Source of the DNA: Tulasnella sp. 424
Lineage: Eukaryota > Basidiomycota > Agaricomycetes > Cantharellales > Tulasnellaceae
Length of the DNA stretch: 57,829 nucleotides
Reading direction: 5' to 3'
NCBI GenBank assembly: GCA_019633425.1
Contig: WSUB01000221.1
Coordinates: forward strand, 1 to 57,829
In this document: one piece after another, positions 19,213 to 32,100 of the stretch
How positions within the stretch are numbered: position 1 is the stretch's first letter
Layout: each line of letters opens with the position of its first letter
Translations under genes and position numbers: made by a program
The notes under the pieces: generated by a model
The model's input: only the letters and a program-made list of their open reading frames with translations
Told to the model about the DNA's origin: nothing
The model's database searches: none

Positions 19213-22200
19213 CTAACGACCCTCGAACATTTCCTCGATGAGGCCCTTCTCCACCGCCTCCCAATCTACGGCACCACTCCCCACTAGTGGTCCCCCTATG
19301 CTTGATCCGACAGCAGTGACGGCGCTGCTGTAAACGCTTTCATAAGAGAACAAGCTGACATGCGAGAAGAACGGCACAAGGTCCTTGATACTGTCGATTG
19401 ACCGAATCGAGGACAGCAATGGCCTACGGAGTGTTGAAGTGGAAGGCGACGTTCCATTCGTAAGGCCGGATCCAGCTCGCTCCATCACGGAGGAGACGAG
19501 GGCGGCGCCGACCATCACATTATCGCCATGTTCACTGTGTTCCTGTAGGTAACCATCACTCAATTTAACAGCGCCATCAAACGCAATGAGAGAAAGGTGC
19601 GCACCCGAAGGTCTGGAAGGTCGACGACTATCTCGGCTAATTGGTCCATGACAGCTTCAGGTATCCAGGCCTCTGGTCGATAAACCGCATCGACGGTATC
19701 TGTGACGAACATCCATTGGTGACTGATGGTGCCAAAAGTCAGTGACTGCGAATGTCGGATCAAGAGCGACGCGTACGTTTGGAATTCCTCGGTTTGTAAA
19801 ACCAACACCAAATCGAGGAATTTGCACGCGGCAAGAATTACCATTAGATCCTCGCTTCCATCCGCAGGTGGCGAGCCGATACATTGTTCAAAGACGCGGA
19901 ACTGTGATTGTAGCGACTCGTGAACACGTGTAATCTTGGAAGGTATTCTCGATCAACTCACCATTTCGGTGAGGATGACTGGCCAGAAGCTGTTCATATT
20001 GTGAGGTGATAGACGACAGAGCAACACTCGCATGCACAGGTACACCTGATCTCACATCAGTATGAATTAACCCACTTGTCCAAAGCGCTTACCTCGCTTA
20101 ATACAACCGGGGCAAGGGTGGGGTTCCGGAGGAGGTCGACCAACTTCTCCTGGATCGCAGGAAGTTGCCCCAGGTACTGGTTACGTTCTCCAGCGAAGAG
20201 TGCATATGATAGTCGGCGCAGGTTCAAGGATCGCAACAGCATTTCATACTCCCGATTCGCGAAAATATTAGCCGAAGGCGCAGCGGTGATTTTACCTGCA
20301 ACGAGGTTTCAGTGCCTAAAACGTTCAGTATGGGAGGATTCATACCTATAAGTTCCGCAATAACCGTCTTATCCGACTCCATCAATGTCTTCACTAGGAG
20401 GCGCCACCTTGGGCTTGACGCAGGGTTGGCGTTGAAAAAGCGGGTGTCGGTGAAAGCCTCAGAAATTGGAGCCCGCCATGCCTTCAGTGCCACGGGGATT
20501 TTCACCATCTCAGCCATAATGTCCATAATTGGCCGTTCAACATCCAAAGTTCTGGGGGCCCATTAGACTGTGGGTAGAAATAAGGCAAAAGTAAACGAAC
20601 CTGCTTTTAGTTTTCATCGAAGGGGCTACGATGTAGTAAACAATGTTGTTGCAGAGTGCAAGAACCTTGTCCGAGTCCGCAAGAAGGCGGCGAAGGTTTG
20701 GAAGCAGCTTTGCGCCGAGGAACTCGTTGATCTGAATAGTAGATGAGGGTGACGTACTTCACGAACAACGCGTTCTACATACCTGGTCAATCAAGTCCGG
20801 TCCCGAAAGCGAGCGCTGAGAGTCCTCAGCGGGAATAGACGCGCCGTCGGCCTTTTCGTTCAGGGCTGCATCGGATTGCACTACAGGGGTTTTAGCAGCT
20901 CCCCACAACGTCACAAGACGGGCTTCCAACTCACTTCTAGGGATCGGTGTAGTTGAACGTTCACCCAGACCACCAACATCTTTGGGGCCTCTCCTGATCC
21001 AATTCCCTTGGTCGAATGACCGGCCCGCAATTAGGACACAGGTATCAGCGAGCTTAGTGAAATTGTCCTATAATCAAGTGATGTTAGTCGTGTCCCCTGT
21101 CTACATATATGTTCCTGACCTGCATCTCCTTCCTTGTCCGACGATCTTCCGCGGCAGTTGTCTGGGCGACCTTCTCCGACAAGCATACGAAACATCTAGA
21201 AGCGGCTGCGTTCAAATGCAAGCAACTCCGTCGCATCGATGGTGACTTACCGTAATGCGGGGTAAACCTGACGTTTGTAAAGATAGACATTACTTGATAT
21301 CTCCTTTGTCAAGGCAACATAGCGGCTCCAGACTTGAACTGCTATGGGGCCTTCAAGCCTCCCTATGTACTCCTCCAAAAAGGAAAATATTGTGGTGTCG
21401 GGACTATAAACGTTTGATCAGACCGGAGTAACTACTGGCTAGGGTGAGGTAGAACGTACAGGTTAGGGTTGATTGCCATTCTTCGGCTGCGCTCCCCAGC
21501 AGGCGTTATGCGATATGAGATGCTTTCGCACAGCATGTGAACGACAGTTTGGGCACTCGCAGCAAGCAGGTCGACGATTTCGAATGTCCCAGCTGACTTG
21601 AGGCTCGGCCTCTGAGAAAACATCAACACGGCGCAAGGATCATGAACAACAAAATCTCACAATAATATCGTCCCCTCGATTCCAACATTCGACAAGTGAC
21701 TCCAAAACCTCGGCAGACTGCGCTCTGAAAAGGCGCTCTAGAACCTTTCGGCAACGCAGGCGGACCCTTGAAAATACGAGTGATTGCGTCTCCGATATCG
21801 GCGACGAAGCATCTCTTGGGAGAGGTTGGGTCATTATCCAGATGGCATAGAGAACACGGACAGCTTCATCTAAGCAGTAATAGCTGGGAGACCTTGTCTA
21901 GAAGGGGGTGCTAAGTAATAACACGACTTGGCTAGAGATTCGGTACTCACCACAAGATGTTCCTCCTGCACACTCGCCGAGTCCGAGCTGAATACGTTGG
22001 ACACTAGGCCCAAGAGACCACCAGACTCGACCGCTACCTTCTCTTGAACACTTGCAGTATCGTCCTCGGTGGATCCGTTCTCCGATTTGGTGAGGCCAAG
22101 AAGAACAAGACGTTCCAAAGCGTTAAAGAGTGCGATGAGATCGGAATCCGTTGTGAACGACCTAATGTTCGCAGTGGCTTGAGAGTCGGCGTACGTTCGA

Positions 22201-25200
22201 ACAAGATCCTCCAACCCAACACGTAGTTGCCGACATGTGGCATCGCTCAAAGGGAAGATGAGGTTGTTTGCGGATTGTTGGAAACGAGGGATAGTCATGA
22301 GGATAAAATCAACCCAATGCTGCAGGACCGGGCGATTTGTCGCTTTCGAGATGCCATCAACGAGTGTCTGAACGAGGAGCGGGTTGACTTTGGATGAAAT
22401 GGGACTGTTGAGCAAATGCTCCCCCGCTTCCCCTGCAAAGGCCCCTCCGGTTTGAGTCCGATCAAATCTCGAGTTGTGCTCCGGCTTGGCTGGATCATTA
22501 CCGGTCGAAGCCAGGATCACGGAATGTAGAACATGAAGAAGCTTGTTTTGGAGCTCCATTCGCTCGGAATGGACGGAGACATATAGCTTGCCGATAATGG
22601 CAGCTTCGACATTGTCGAGTGTCAACGGGTCGACGTCGCCCTTCGTGACAACGGCCTGAAGCAAGTCGAGGGCCGAAGACTGAACCTGAATGTTGGCAAT
22701 TGGGACCGATGATGTTCCTGTCTTCTTGGGCTCAGAGAGCACAAACCTGCATACCCGATCAGTAAACTGTCAGTAGACAGCACAGTATAGTTCCACTGAG
22801 CTCCGCACCTAAGGAGCACCTCGATGAGGACATCCATGTACATTGAGCCATCATGGGCCACGCTGGCTAGAAGGGAGTTCCATAAGCAGAACCTCTTGGA
22901 AAAGTCCTGTAAGAGAGATACCTTCTCTAGCTCGAACCGATAGTGAAGAACTTGATGAATTTTGGAGGAGTGTGGTGCGAACGACACGAGAAAATCCTTG
23001 ACCGCCAAACTTGACGACGGACAGTAGTGTCTCTAGCAAGTGTTGAATGCGCCGTTCGTCTATTGGTCGTTGGTACGTGTAGCCTCGAGTGTCCCTTCCG
23101 TTGAAGGTCGTCACTGAGGAAGCACGAATAATATCCGGATCTACCAGGTCGAACAGTAATGGATCTAGGACACTAGAATCACCTGTAAGAGACTGTTGGA
23201 CGTCCGAGGTGAAATAGCCTCACCGAAGGTATGACTTGAGGCAGCAGCGCATCCAGGTCTCTCCCACACGGCGATGATTCGGGTCGTTGGATCGAAGGCT
23301 ATCCAGAACGATCATCATAGGTGTCTTGAAGTGGAACCCTGGTAAGAGGGAATCGTCTGGATAAAGAGCGTGTTAGTTCTGAGTGCTGGATTATAAAAAC
23401 TCAGCGCACCGGTCAAGCGCCAGAGAACCCCGAACGCGTCAATTGCCGCCAACTGGGGGCGACCATCATGATCCAAGATGCTTGCCGCTATTGCAGCTTC
23501 TACATGACCATGACGTGCACTAGCCTCCAAAGCCCAGACCAGCTGCACAGCTCGAACATGGTAAGGCACCCATTGAGGCCGGAGAAAGGCTAGGAGCTTT
23601 GATATTGTCAATAAGGGTAAGTAGAGGAGGTCGCAAATGTAGTGACGCACCACCAGTACCATTTTGGAAATCGCGCGCCTATGATCGATTACAAGGCGTG
23701 GCCTGATGAACTGAGATGATGATACCTTAACAAAGGTACTAATTGCCTTGTCGACTACTTCAAAAGTCGAATCCTATATGACCCGGGATAAGAACGACGC
23801 TCGGAAGCATTCCAGCCATTGCCATACCTCGTGAAGGACATCTTCCAAAGCGATCAACCATTGGATGGGAGCCCATATCAGCTCGCCTTCTACTTGATGG
23901 CGATCGTCCAATCTTCCGACTAGCTCCATGAGAATGGAGAGAACGCCTAGCAAGGATTCTCTTGCGTTTGCGAACAGAACTTGACCGGGGGCTGGATGTT
24001 TGGCACAGGCGAGGGATATACGGACAAGTGACTCGAAGGAAACAGCGAGAGGGATCGCATTGGCTTTACTCTGGTGCAAAGATTCGAGTGGTATTTGAGT
24101 CTGGACTTTGTACAAAGTCATGGCGCGCATTAATGGGCTCGCTTGCACGGGAGTTTCCTGTTCACTTTCCGTTCGTATCTCCAAAGGTCGAGTGAGAACT
24201 CCGCTTGAAAGGTGTGGTAAAATGGCTTCGAGGAGGTGGATAGCTTCCAACACGACGGGGTCAGATCGAACACGTTGCGAATCACCGGCGAGTATTATCT
24301 ATGACGTGGAGGGCGCGGTTAGGCAAGCACCAGGTGAAATAGATGGAAGAACTCACGTCGAGTAGATCACACAGCGCGGTGAAAATTAGCGGAAGATGAA
24401 CACGCAGGGTTTCCTCGTCATGACTTTTAAACACACGCAACACAAACGAAATCGTTTGCATGGCCTGAATGGAGGTCAGCAACAGTTTTACCTCGCAGGA
24501 GAGTGCAGCTACGTACCCCAGTTCCTGTCTGCTCTCTGAGCAATTCGGCCATAGAAGACGCGAAGAGAGGCTTCCATAACGCTATCGGTTCGATGACTTT
24601 GTAAAGCTCGCTTGCGGTCATGATGAGCTAGATCGAGCAACGTTACTCTCGATGATGCATTGACCCAAAACACAATACTCACGTCTCCATCACTCAAAAG
24701 AGGCTCGTGTTTCAGGTGCGATTGAACAGCATTGACGGAATCAATGATGAGCACCTCGGTTAAAGGCAAGCCGATTTCCCACTTGTCGAGGAGCGATATA
24801 AATATCTTGTATGGACGGGGGTCCGGAACTCCAGAGGAAGAAGCAGACATCTCAACCTGATAAACAGCTCTGTTAGTTAAAGGATGCCGTTAAAACTTAT
24901 AATGACATACCCGTAATGTGTCCCGAAGCAGCTCCAATCCATGTTGCCGTAGGTATTTGATTTGTTCTTCGCTGGACTCGGCGGTTCCGAGGAGCCACGA
25001 GTACAGCCTACGACTCAGAGAGAGATCCTTTCTCAAGACAACCCCAGATGCCGCTTTCATGAGAGTCTGTTGATCGTCGGCATGTGTTTGCTTGAATGGT
25101 TGGCTATCCAACTTGAACGATTGGGTGAGCAATTCTAGGATTCCTCTTCGCACCAAGTTGTCGTCGTCTTCGAGCGATGCGGCGAAGGCTCGGACCATTA

Positions 25201-26273
25201 AACCAACATCGCGGCCAACTATTGAGGTGACATCTAGATACCTACAGGTGAGTCGGCATACGCAAGCAATGTAGGAACAGAGTGCTGTCTTACCAGCCTG
25301 GTCCTTTAACTTCGGGAATCGTCTTGAAAGGTATGCAACAGCCGTCCCTCTGGCCGTAGGCGCGGTAAGGAGAACTAGCCAGAGGTTCTGGAGGAAGAAC
25401 GCTTGCGTTACGGTTTCGGAAAGGCGGTCTAATATATTCATGACTTTGTCGAAGAATTCCCCATTTTCCTCTTCCAGTCCAGGTAACAAGGCGAGGATGA
25501 AGGCTTTGGTGATCGGATGTAAGCCGCTCTTCAATGCAAGATAATGAGTGTCGTAGATGTTAAGTAGCGCGGGCTAACAAGATGCGCCAAGGTAATTAGA
25601 GTGAAGGTTATGGATCAAGCACGACGGTACGCACTCGGACGGAAGTAGCAGAGTACGTGAGGAAGGGGAACAGGCCAGGGGACCATATCTGGAGATCCCG
25701 CTTCAAGCCTTCGGGCTATACCCAACGTTATCAGTTGACACAACTCGGGTGTGATCTATCGGCGAGAATATAATTACCCCTATGACCGCCAAGATGTGCG
25801 AATACACGTCCAGAGCACGTTGGTGCACACCCGTTGGGAGGGCAGGGTTCATGCACTGGGCTAATCGTTTCCCGACCCATAGCTTCTGTGGGATTTCCTT
25901 GAATTGCATGAACGACTGGAGGGTCTGGAAACAGCAAAGACGAGTGGTATCGACGTTGGTATTAGATTGGGAAACCACAGGCTGGCCAATGCGTACCTTG
26001 AGGAGCTTGGTCAAGAACGCAATAAAGTCTGCCCACTCATGGATGCTGTCGAATGTCGCTAAACACTTGTCGACTTGTTGCGTATATTTCTTGAATTTGG
26101 GATCTCCACTAAGCGCATTTGATGCGTTGACTGCCGTTACACGAGTAAGAGACACGTTATCCAGCTGCGGGTCCCCCGCTCGGGGTGCAGGTCGAACCGA
26201 CACACGCACCTCGGTCCAAGACCTTAGTAGCGACTCTTGAGAATTCGCTGGTACGAGGCGATGTTTCTGCCAT
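19213..26273 (-). CDS. DOP1: DOP1 (Dopey) trafficking protein, multi-exon
   Basis: Large cytosolic protein that with Mon2 and a Neo1-type flippase works in endosome-Golgi traffic and polarised growth. From the 5' end, exons 26210-26273, 25997-26130, 25778-25924, 25635-25715 and about 24911-25574 could be assigned; about fifteen more follow. The N-terminal Dopey domain is unmistakable: GDPKFKKYTQQVDKCL, HEWADFIAFLTKLLK, GKRLAQCMNPALPTGVHQRA and ITKAFILALLPGLEEENGEF. The C-terminal region has the typical LSPHNMNSFWPVILTEML. The estimated length is 1,850-1,950 residues. The donor of exon 4 and the start of exon 5 (25,574) do not agree in phase: the conserved reading needs one A fewer at an AAA run near 25,560-25,562, or another donor. 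Either a base error or an unusual splice is likely. Confidence 0.85.
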
Positions 26274-26486
26274 TCACCGCGGCAGAAAGAGGCGTTCGTT
26301 GTTGAGTACCTGCGTTGACGACGATGGGGGAGAGTAGTGTGATATACTGTTGTTGACGTCGACGGATTTCACGGAGATTGGCCCTGGGCACCGCCACCCA
26401 TCCACCCCTCAATTCCGGACGAGCGGGTATATTAGCAAAGAAAAAGTAAAAGACGCGATGAAGATCGACACAGATGGTGTCCTAGT

Positions 26487-28855
26487 TTATGTGTTTCTAA
26501 TGAGACGAATAAGGCCCAACAGCTGCGCTTTCCAAGAGTCGGCATACAAGACGTCAAGCATCCCACTGAGGAACTCCCTGGATAGCGAAAAAGAAAAGTG
26601 GTGAGTACAATATTCTATCTTCTGGAAGCAATACACGTACCAGCTTTGAACCAAGCTTCTGACAGGATAATCCAAGGTTCTCGGAATGGAGGTCTGGACC
26701 AGCCAAGGGAAACGGTCTTCCACAATGGCCTTTGGATTCGTCAAACCCCTCAAACCCTCTGGTCCACCGAATCGTCCGTATCCACTGCTCTTCACTCCGC
26801 CGAAGGGTAGATCCTGGTTGAGGTAGAAGACGCCAAAGTCGTTGACAGATACCATTCCGCATTCGAGGAGACGTCCGACAGTAACGCATTCGCGCTGGTC
26901 AGGTCCCCAGACAGAAGCACCAAGACCATATCGCGAGCCGTTTGCAATGGCGACTGCCTCGTCGATGGTATCATAAGGAATGACCAACATGATGGGTGCG
27001 AAGACTGGGTTCAAGGGAGATTAGCGAAACCTGGCCTTTGCTCATTCTGAGGGACATCGACGTTACCTTCAGTTTGAGCGATTTCCATGTTTTCATTAAC
27101 GTGTCCAATCAAAGTTGGTTCAAAGTAACTAAAGCAGAGGAACGTGAGCATGATGCCTCCTGCCATCTGTTCACAAAACGCCACTTACGCTCCATTATCC
27201 AGGTAAGCGTGTTTCCATCTCTCGCCGCCACTGACGATCTCGGCACCATCCCTCTCGGCAGCCTTGATCAACCTCTCCAGCTCTTCAAATCTTGCATCAG
27301 AAATCATGCTTCCGGTGTCGACGACACTGACGAATCCTTCCTCTGACGAGCTCAACACGCTGCCCAACCGAAGCTTGGCGATACGAGCGGCCATCATGTC
27401 AAGGAACTGGTCGTGAAGCTCGACCGGGACGATGAATCGTTCAATGCCGATGCAGTTTTGTCCATTCGCTTGGAAGACACCGCGCATCCACATGCTGGCG
27501 TACTTTCGGAGGTCGGTGTTCGGGAGAATAATTGCAGGATCTTTTCCGCCGAGTTCGAGTACCGTAGGGGTCAGGTTGACCGTTGCAGCTTGCGCGACCT
27601 ACGATGCCTATCAGTACCTTTGAGTCTTAGGGGAAATGACCGCGCCTCATACCTTCTTGCCAACTGTTTCCGATCCAATGAAGGTAATGTGCTTGATGTC
27701 GGGACTGGTTGTGAGAGCCTCAGCTTCTTCGGGATAGCAGACGACGAGCTGGATAAATTCTTCAGCACGCGCCAGAAACTGCTATATGATAGTTAACAAA
27801 CCTGGACGATATCGGGATCCCAGCCACATGCGGATAGGCACTCCCTGACGGCTCCAACGAAGTAGGTGCTGGACCAAGCGACGTATTCGCTACACTTGAC
27901 GACGATGGTGTTGCCGGCCATGAGGGCAGCAATTATGGGAGAAAGGACATTGTGAAGAGCTATGAAAAAAAAAGGTCGGTCGTCATCCTACTAGTTGGGT
28001 GGCTTTGTCACATACGATAATTCCAACTGCAGGGTATCTTATCTCAGTCAAGGGTCCATAATTTGAGACTAAAAGGACTCACGAGACAATAGCAGCAACA
28101 ACTCCCATAGGTTCGTAGTAGACTTTGGCGCTCTTATGAATTAATAGAAGTGGTGTGGATCGCTTCGAAGGTCGGAGGTTCGCCTCTCCATGTTGGAGAA
28201 GCCATTCCATTTTTGAACAGGTCGTGAGGATTTCTCCCAATGCAGCGTCAATCACTGATCAAACAGGCGTTAGTACGTCTATCGGAGACGATAGGATGTG
28301 GGGGCTTACTCGTTTTCCCAGTATCACGGCAGCATACACGTGCCAGCATTTCACGCTCGCGGACAATCCAAGCCAGCAAACTTCTGATAACGCGTTTTCT
28401 GGCTTGGAAGGAGCTCGTTTTCCATGCCTCGAAAGCATGTTTGGCGGCATCGATTTTGATGTTGATGTCGATTTCCGCGTCCGCGGGAATGGTGGCGATG
28501 TGTAAACCGTTTGAGGGGTCGTAACACGTAATATATTTTTTGCCCTGGATGTGGTTGGGTGGAAGCAACGCTGGGTCGATTGAATGGGACGTGAGCGCTG
28601 GACTCTGAATGCTGACAGAGGTCCAGTTTAGGAACGATGGCTGGGCAAGGTAAGAGACGCATGAGGGGGCGTTTGTTATCGTACGACCATTTGAACACGC
28701 ACCTCAGGTGCAGCCCAGGTGAAAGGAACTGCCCGACTCTGCATGTCGACATGACGCCTCCACACAACGACGATGCCAATGGCGAAAGAGGTCGTGAAAA
28801 GGAATGGAAGGTTGATGCCGCCCTCTGGGTGAATTGGCGAAAAATATTCCCACAT
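26487..28855 (-). CDS. MSC7: Membrane-anchored aldehyde dehydrogenase, Msc7 type
   Basis: NAD(P)-dependent oxidation of aldehydes, probably at the ER membrane by analogy with yeast Msc7. Ten exons (5' to 3'): 28703-28855, 28310-28640, 28083-28254, 28016-28026, 27802-27959, 27653-27748, 27189-27598, 27067-27128, 26641-27004 and 26487-26577. All phases fit and give 615 residues. There is a single N-terminal membrane segment (about 16-33). Family landmarks: KTMIDAALGEILTTCSK, SWNYPLHN, the general-base Glu in LELGGKDPA (about E322), the catalytic Cys in QANGQNCIGIER (about C356), and the C-terminal PFGGVKSSGYGRFGG. The 11-nt exon 28016-28026 encodes part of the SWNYP motif and is essential for frame. 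It lies 213 bp downstream of the DOP1 start, on the same strand. Confidence 0.9.
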
Positions 28856-29114
28856 TGTGCCAACGAAATCTGAAAGTCGCGAAAATTAGACCTTTATATT
28901 CGACGTCCTCTCACCGTAGTACTCACACAATACAACCAATTGACGTTAGAGGCGCCTTCGAATCCTGCGGTTGAACGAACGGGGACGGGTTGAACAAAAT
29001 GTTCGTTGAAGGGGAGCGTTTGTTTCTTTGTTGTGGTTGTGTTGAGTGTGTGTCAGCAGGTTCGACGTCTCACGGTCGGCGCCTCAAACACCCCCACACA
29101 GCGAAGATTTTTCG
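28856..29114. promoter_or_regulatory. Divergent promoter MSC7 / URB2
   Basis: A 259-bp spacer between two divergent start codons. I see no TATA box of standard form; the URB2 side has T- and G-rich runs (TTTGTTTCTTTGTTGTGG). It is presumably a shared, TATA-less bidirectional promoter. Confidence 0.45.
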
Positions 29115-32100
29115 ATGGACCCGCGAAGGTCCTCAGAGGCCTTCATCAAGGCTCTCAAGGGAAAAGATACATCAACGTCGAAGATTGAACTTGCAGCTGA
29201 GGGATGGCACTCGAAAACACTCTACTTGCCCGGCAAACATTCAGTGATAGCGGACTGGGTGATCCAGTCTCTTTGCGACGGAGGTTCAGACTCTAGGTAG
29301 GCCTATACTGCCTCGGCCGGATTCACGGGAGCTTATTAAAGACTCTGGTGCCCAGCAGCTCCCCATCAGCAGACGCTCGCCACTGGCAGCTCCTCGCAGA
29401 AATCATCACCCCTCAAGATACCAAGTCCACAAACTCTTGGCTCACGACAATCCTCGCTAGAAGAAACATCTTGCCAGTTTTTGCATCCACCATTCTCAAA
29501 CTTCGCATGTCTCCCGAGGTTGCTGAACCCTTCGCTGTCGTATATCGTCACATCCTGCCCCTCACTCTTCCCAAGGCTTCGGACGACTTCATCCTCACCT
29601 GCTTCTGGGCACCGCTGGATGCACTTACGTCAGAACCTACCTTCAACCCCGATCCTTTGACCACGGAGATTTGGACTCGGGGATTGGAAGCATTCCGCTT
29701 AAAATTTGGCCAAGTGAAGGACAAGCGGAGGGTGAGTCGAGCTTGCTCAGAACGCCCGTTTCAGATGATAACCCGAAGAAATAGATCATCTCGGAATTCT
29801 TAGATAAGAGAATTGTTAGCTGGGCTATCGTCATCCGGCGTGTAACCCTTCCCGACGAGCTTCAAATTGCTTTACGTTCAGCTGGGGAGATCTTGTTGTT
29901 CGGCACCACGGACGGGTTGCTCTTCGCCATGGAACCGCCTGTCGACTCACCCTCAACCTCCAAATCCTCTTCCCCCGCTTTAAACTCCTTCTTCACTTCC
30001 TTGAAGCAGTCTCTCGAACGAGAGGGTTCCGAAGCCTTGCTTCCCCTCCTCCCAATGTTCCTTCAATCCTTCACAACGTCCATCCAACGTTCCCCGCTCG
30101 ACATCTCCCAGATCCTCAATAGAGATGTACCCTCTGAAATGAGGGTACGAGTAGCCGCGACGCACTTTCTTGGCGGCTGCCTCTCGGGGCCATTGGCCTT
30201 CTCACTGTCGACCAGCGATAACAAGCGCCACGTTATGGAGACGAGGTTGGGTTTATTCCAAACGATGGTTGAAGAAGGATACCTTGACACCGAGGACGTG
30301 GATACGAAAGTAGTGGTGCAACGAGAGATCGGGTTTGCAATATCCGGGTTGCAACGAGGTTCGTAGACCTGGACCAGACCCAGTCCCCGCTGACTGAACT
30401 TTTAGATGACGTCCGAGACGCCGCTCTAGAAATCCTCACCATCATCCTTAAACTTGACTTCGACCTTGTTAACACTGCTGCTCCCAGGATACTCCGCACC
30501 CTCTCATGGGTGAGTTTCACTGACAATCGCAGCCAGCTGAGCTGACGAGTAACCCGCTTTCCTGTTAGCTTCCTCGATCTTCTTTCCCGTCTTGCAATAC
30601 ATTCCTTTCAACTCTTCTCAGTGTTCACTGCAAGACCCGCACGATTCAAGCTCATATCAACGGACTGGTCGACTGCCTTGTTTCGACCCCAGCAAACCAA
30701 TACGTCGCCGTTTCCTGCGGACCGCTGTTCGCGAGCGCTGAATACGCCAAGGAGCTCCAACAGGCTATTCACCTCTTCCTCACACCAACACAAGTACCCC
30801 AGCTCGTCAAGATGCTAATAGAAACGTTCAAGCAACTATGGGGTCTCGCCAAGCTGCCCGACCCCGCCGAATTAGACGAAATGATTACCGACGGCACTTC
30901 CACGCTCAGCTCCGACATTGCTGACCCGACAACCGCCCTCTCGCTTCACACTCGTCTGATGCTCAAAGTTTTTCTTGCAATCCCCAGCCTCGACTCTACC
31001 CCGAGACTCGACCTTCAAGACCTGCACGATAGATTTCTCAAACGCAACATCCTACAGCAGCTCGTATCCCAACTCGAAACTGCATCCACGGAACAAGAAT
31101 CCACCTCTTTCCAAACCGGCATTCGGGCTATCCTAGACCTAGGATATTGTATGGACAAACTTTCCGCCGTTTGGGGGTTGCCTAGAGAACCAGCGAACGA
31201 CGAGCTGCAGGAATCCCTCATCCGCGTGCTCAGGCTTCAGCGAGTGGATTCGGAACTCTTGCTTGAAGCAGTAAGCCTATTCTAGACTAATATCAGATCT
31301 CCTTATCCTAAAAACGCCTTTCTCTTAGGCCGCAGCAGTATTACATCAGGCGTCCTCCTCGCCATCCGTAACGGTACCGGATTCGTCACCCTCGAGTTCT
31401 CTCGGAGTCGTCGTAGCCCTGCTGTTGAACCATATCGAACAGCACGTCGAAGCTGCAATATCAAAACAAACATCTTGGGGCGGTCAATCTGCTTACTTAC
31501 CCTCTCCATCCCACGTGGTCGTCGCACTCGTTGACATGCTGCTTGGGCGATACCTCTACGTATTAGAGTGGGTTCGCTCATTTTGTCCTTGCTACACAAG
31601 CTAAAAAGATTATTTCTCCACCCTAGGCACCATGCTCCAGATGAATGCTTACAGCGTTTAGGCAAACTCCTGATCCGCCTGTCAGAGATACCAACCGGGA
31701 GCGCAGAACATGCTGAATCGTTCCAAGCGGGAGCGACATCTGCGGGCACAAACACCGAGGGTCAGTTCAATGCTGCAGATGTAGTGTGGAATACGTTCGC
31801 TTCAGGCGAGTTTTGGGAGATGCGGCGTATACGAGGTGAGGAGATGTCCCGCGTTCCAAGCGCCACCCAGCCTAATACCAATCATCCCCTAGTTGCTTTA
31901 ATATCTACCATCATGGAACTTACATCCGAGATCGACGCGTTCTCACCAAGGCCGCTCCTTCCTAATTCCTTGCAACTCGCCGACGTTCAAGTGCCTAAAT
32001 CTCTCGCCAAGCATGTTGCCTGCTATCGATCAATGCTATATTTCCCGCTCGACTACTTCACGCGGGCCTCCAAACCAAATCTCTTGACTCGAGGTATTGC

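Noticed and set aside
28351..28863. A 170-codon minus-strand frame overlapping the start of MSC7
   Set aside because: It is out of frame with the aldehyde dehydrogenase domain and crosses its first intron; the MSC7 frame carries the family motifs.
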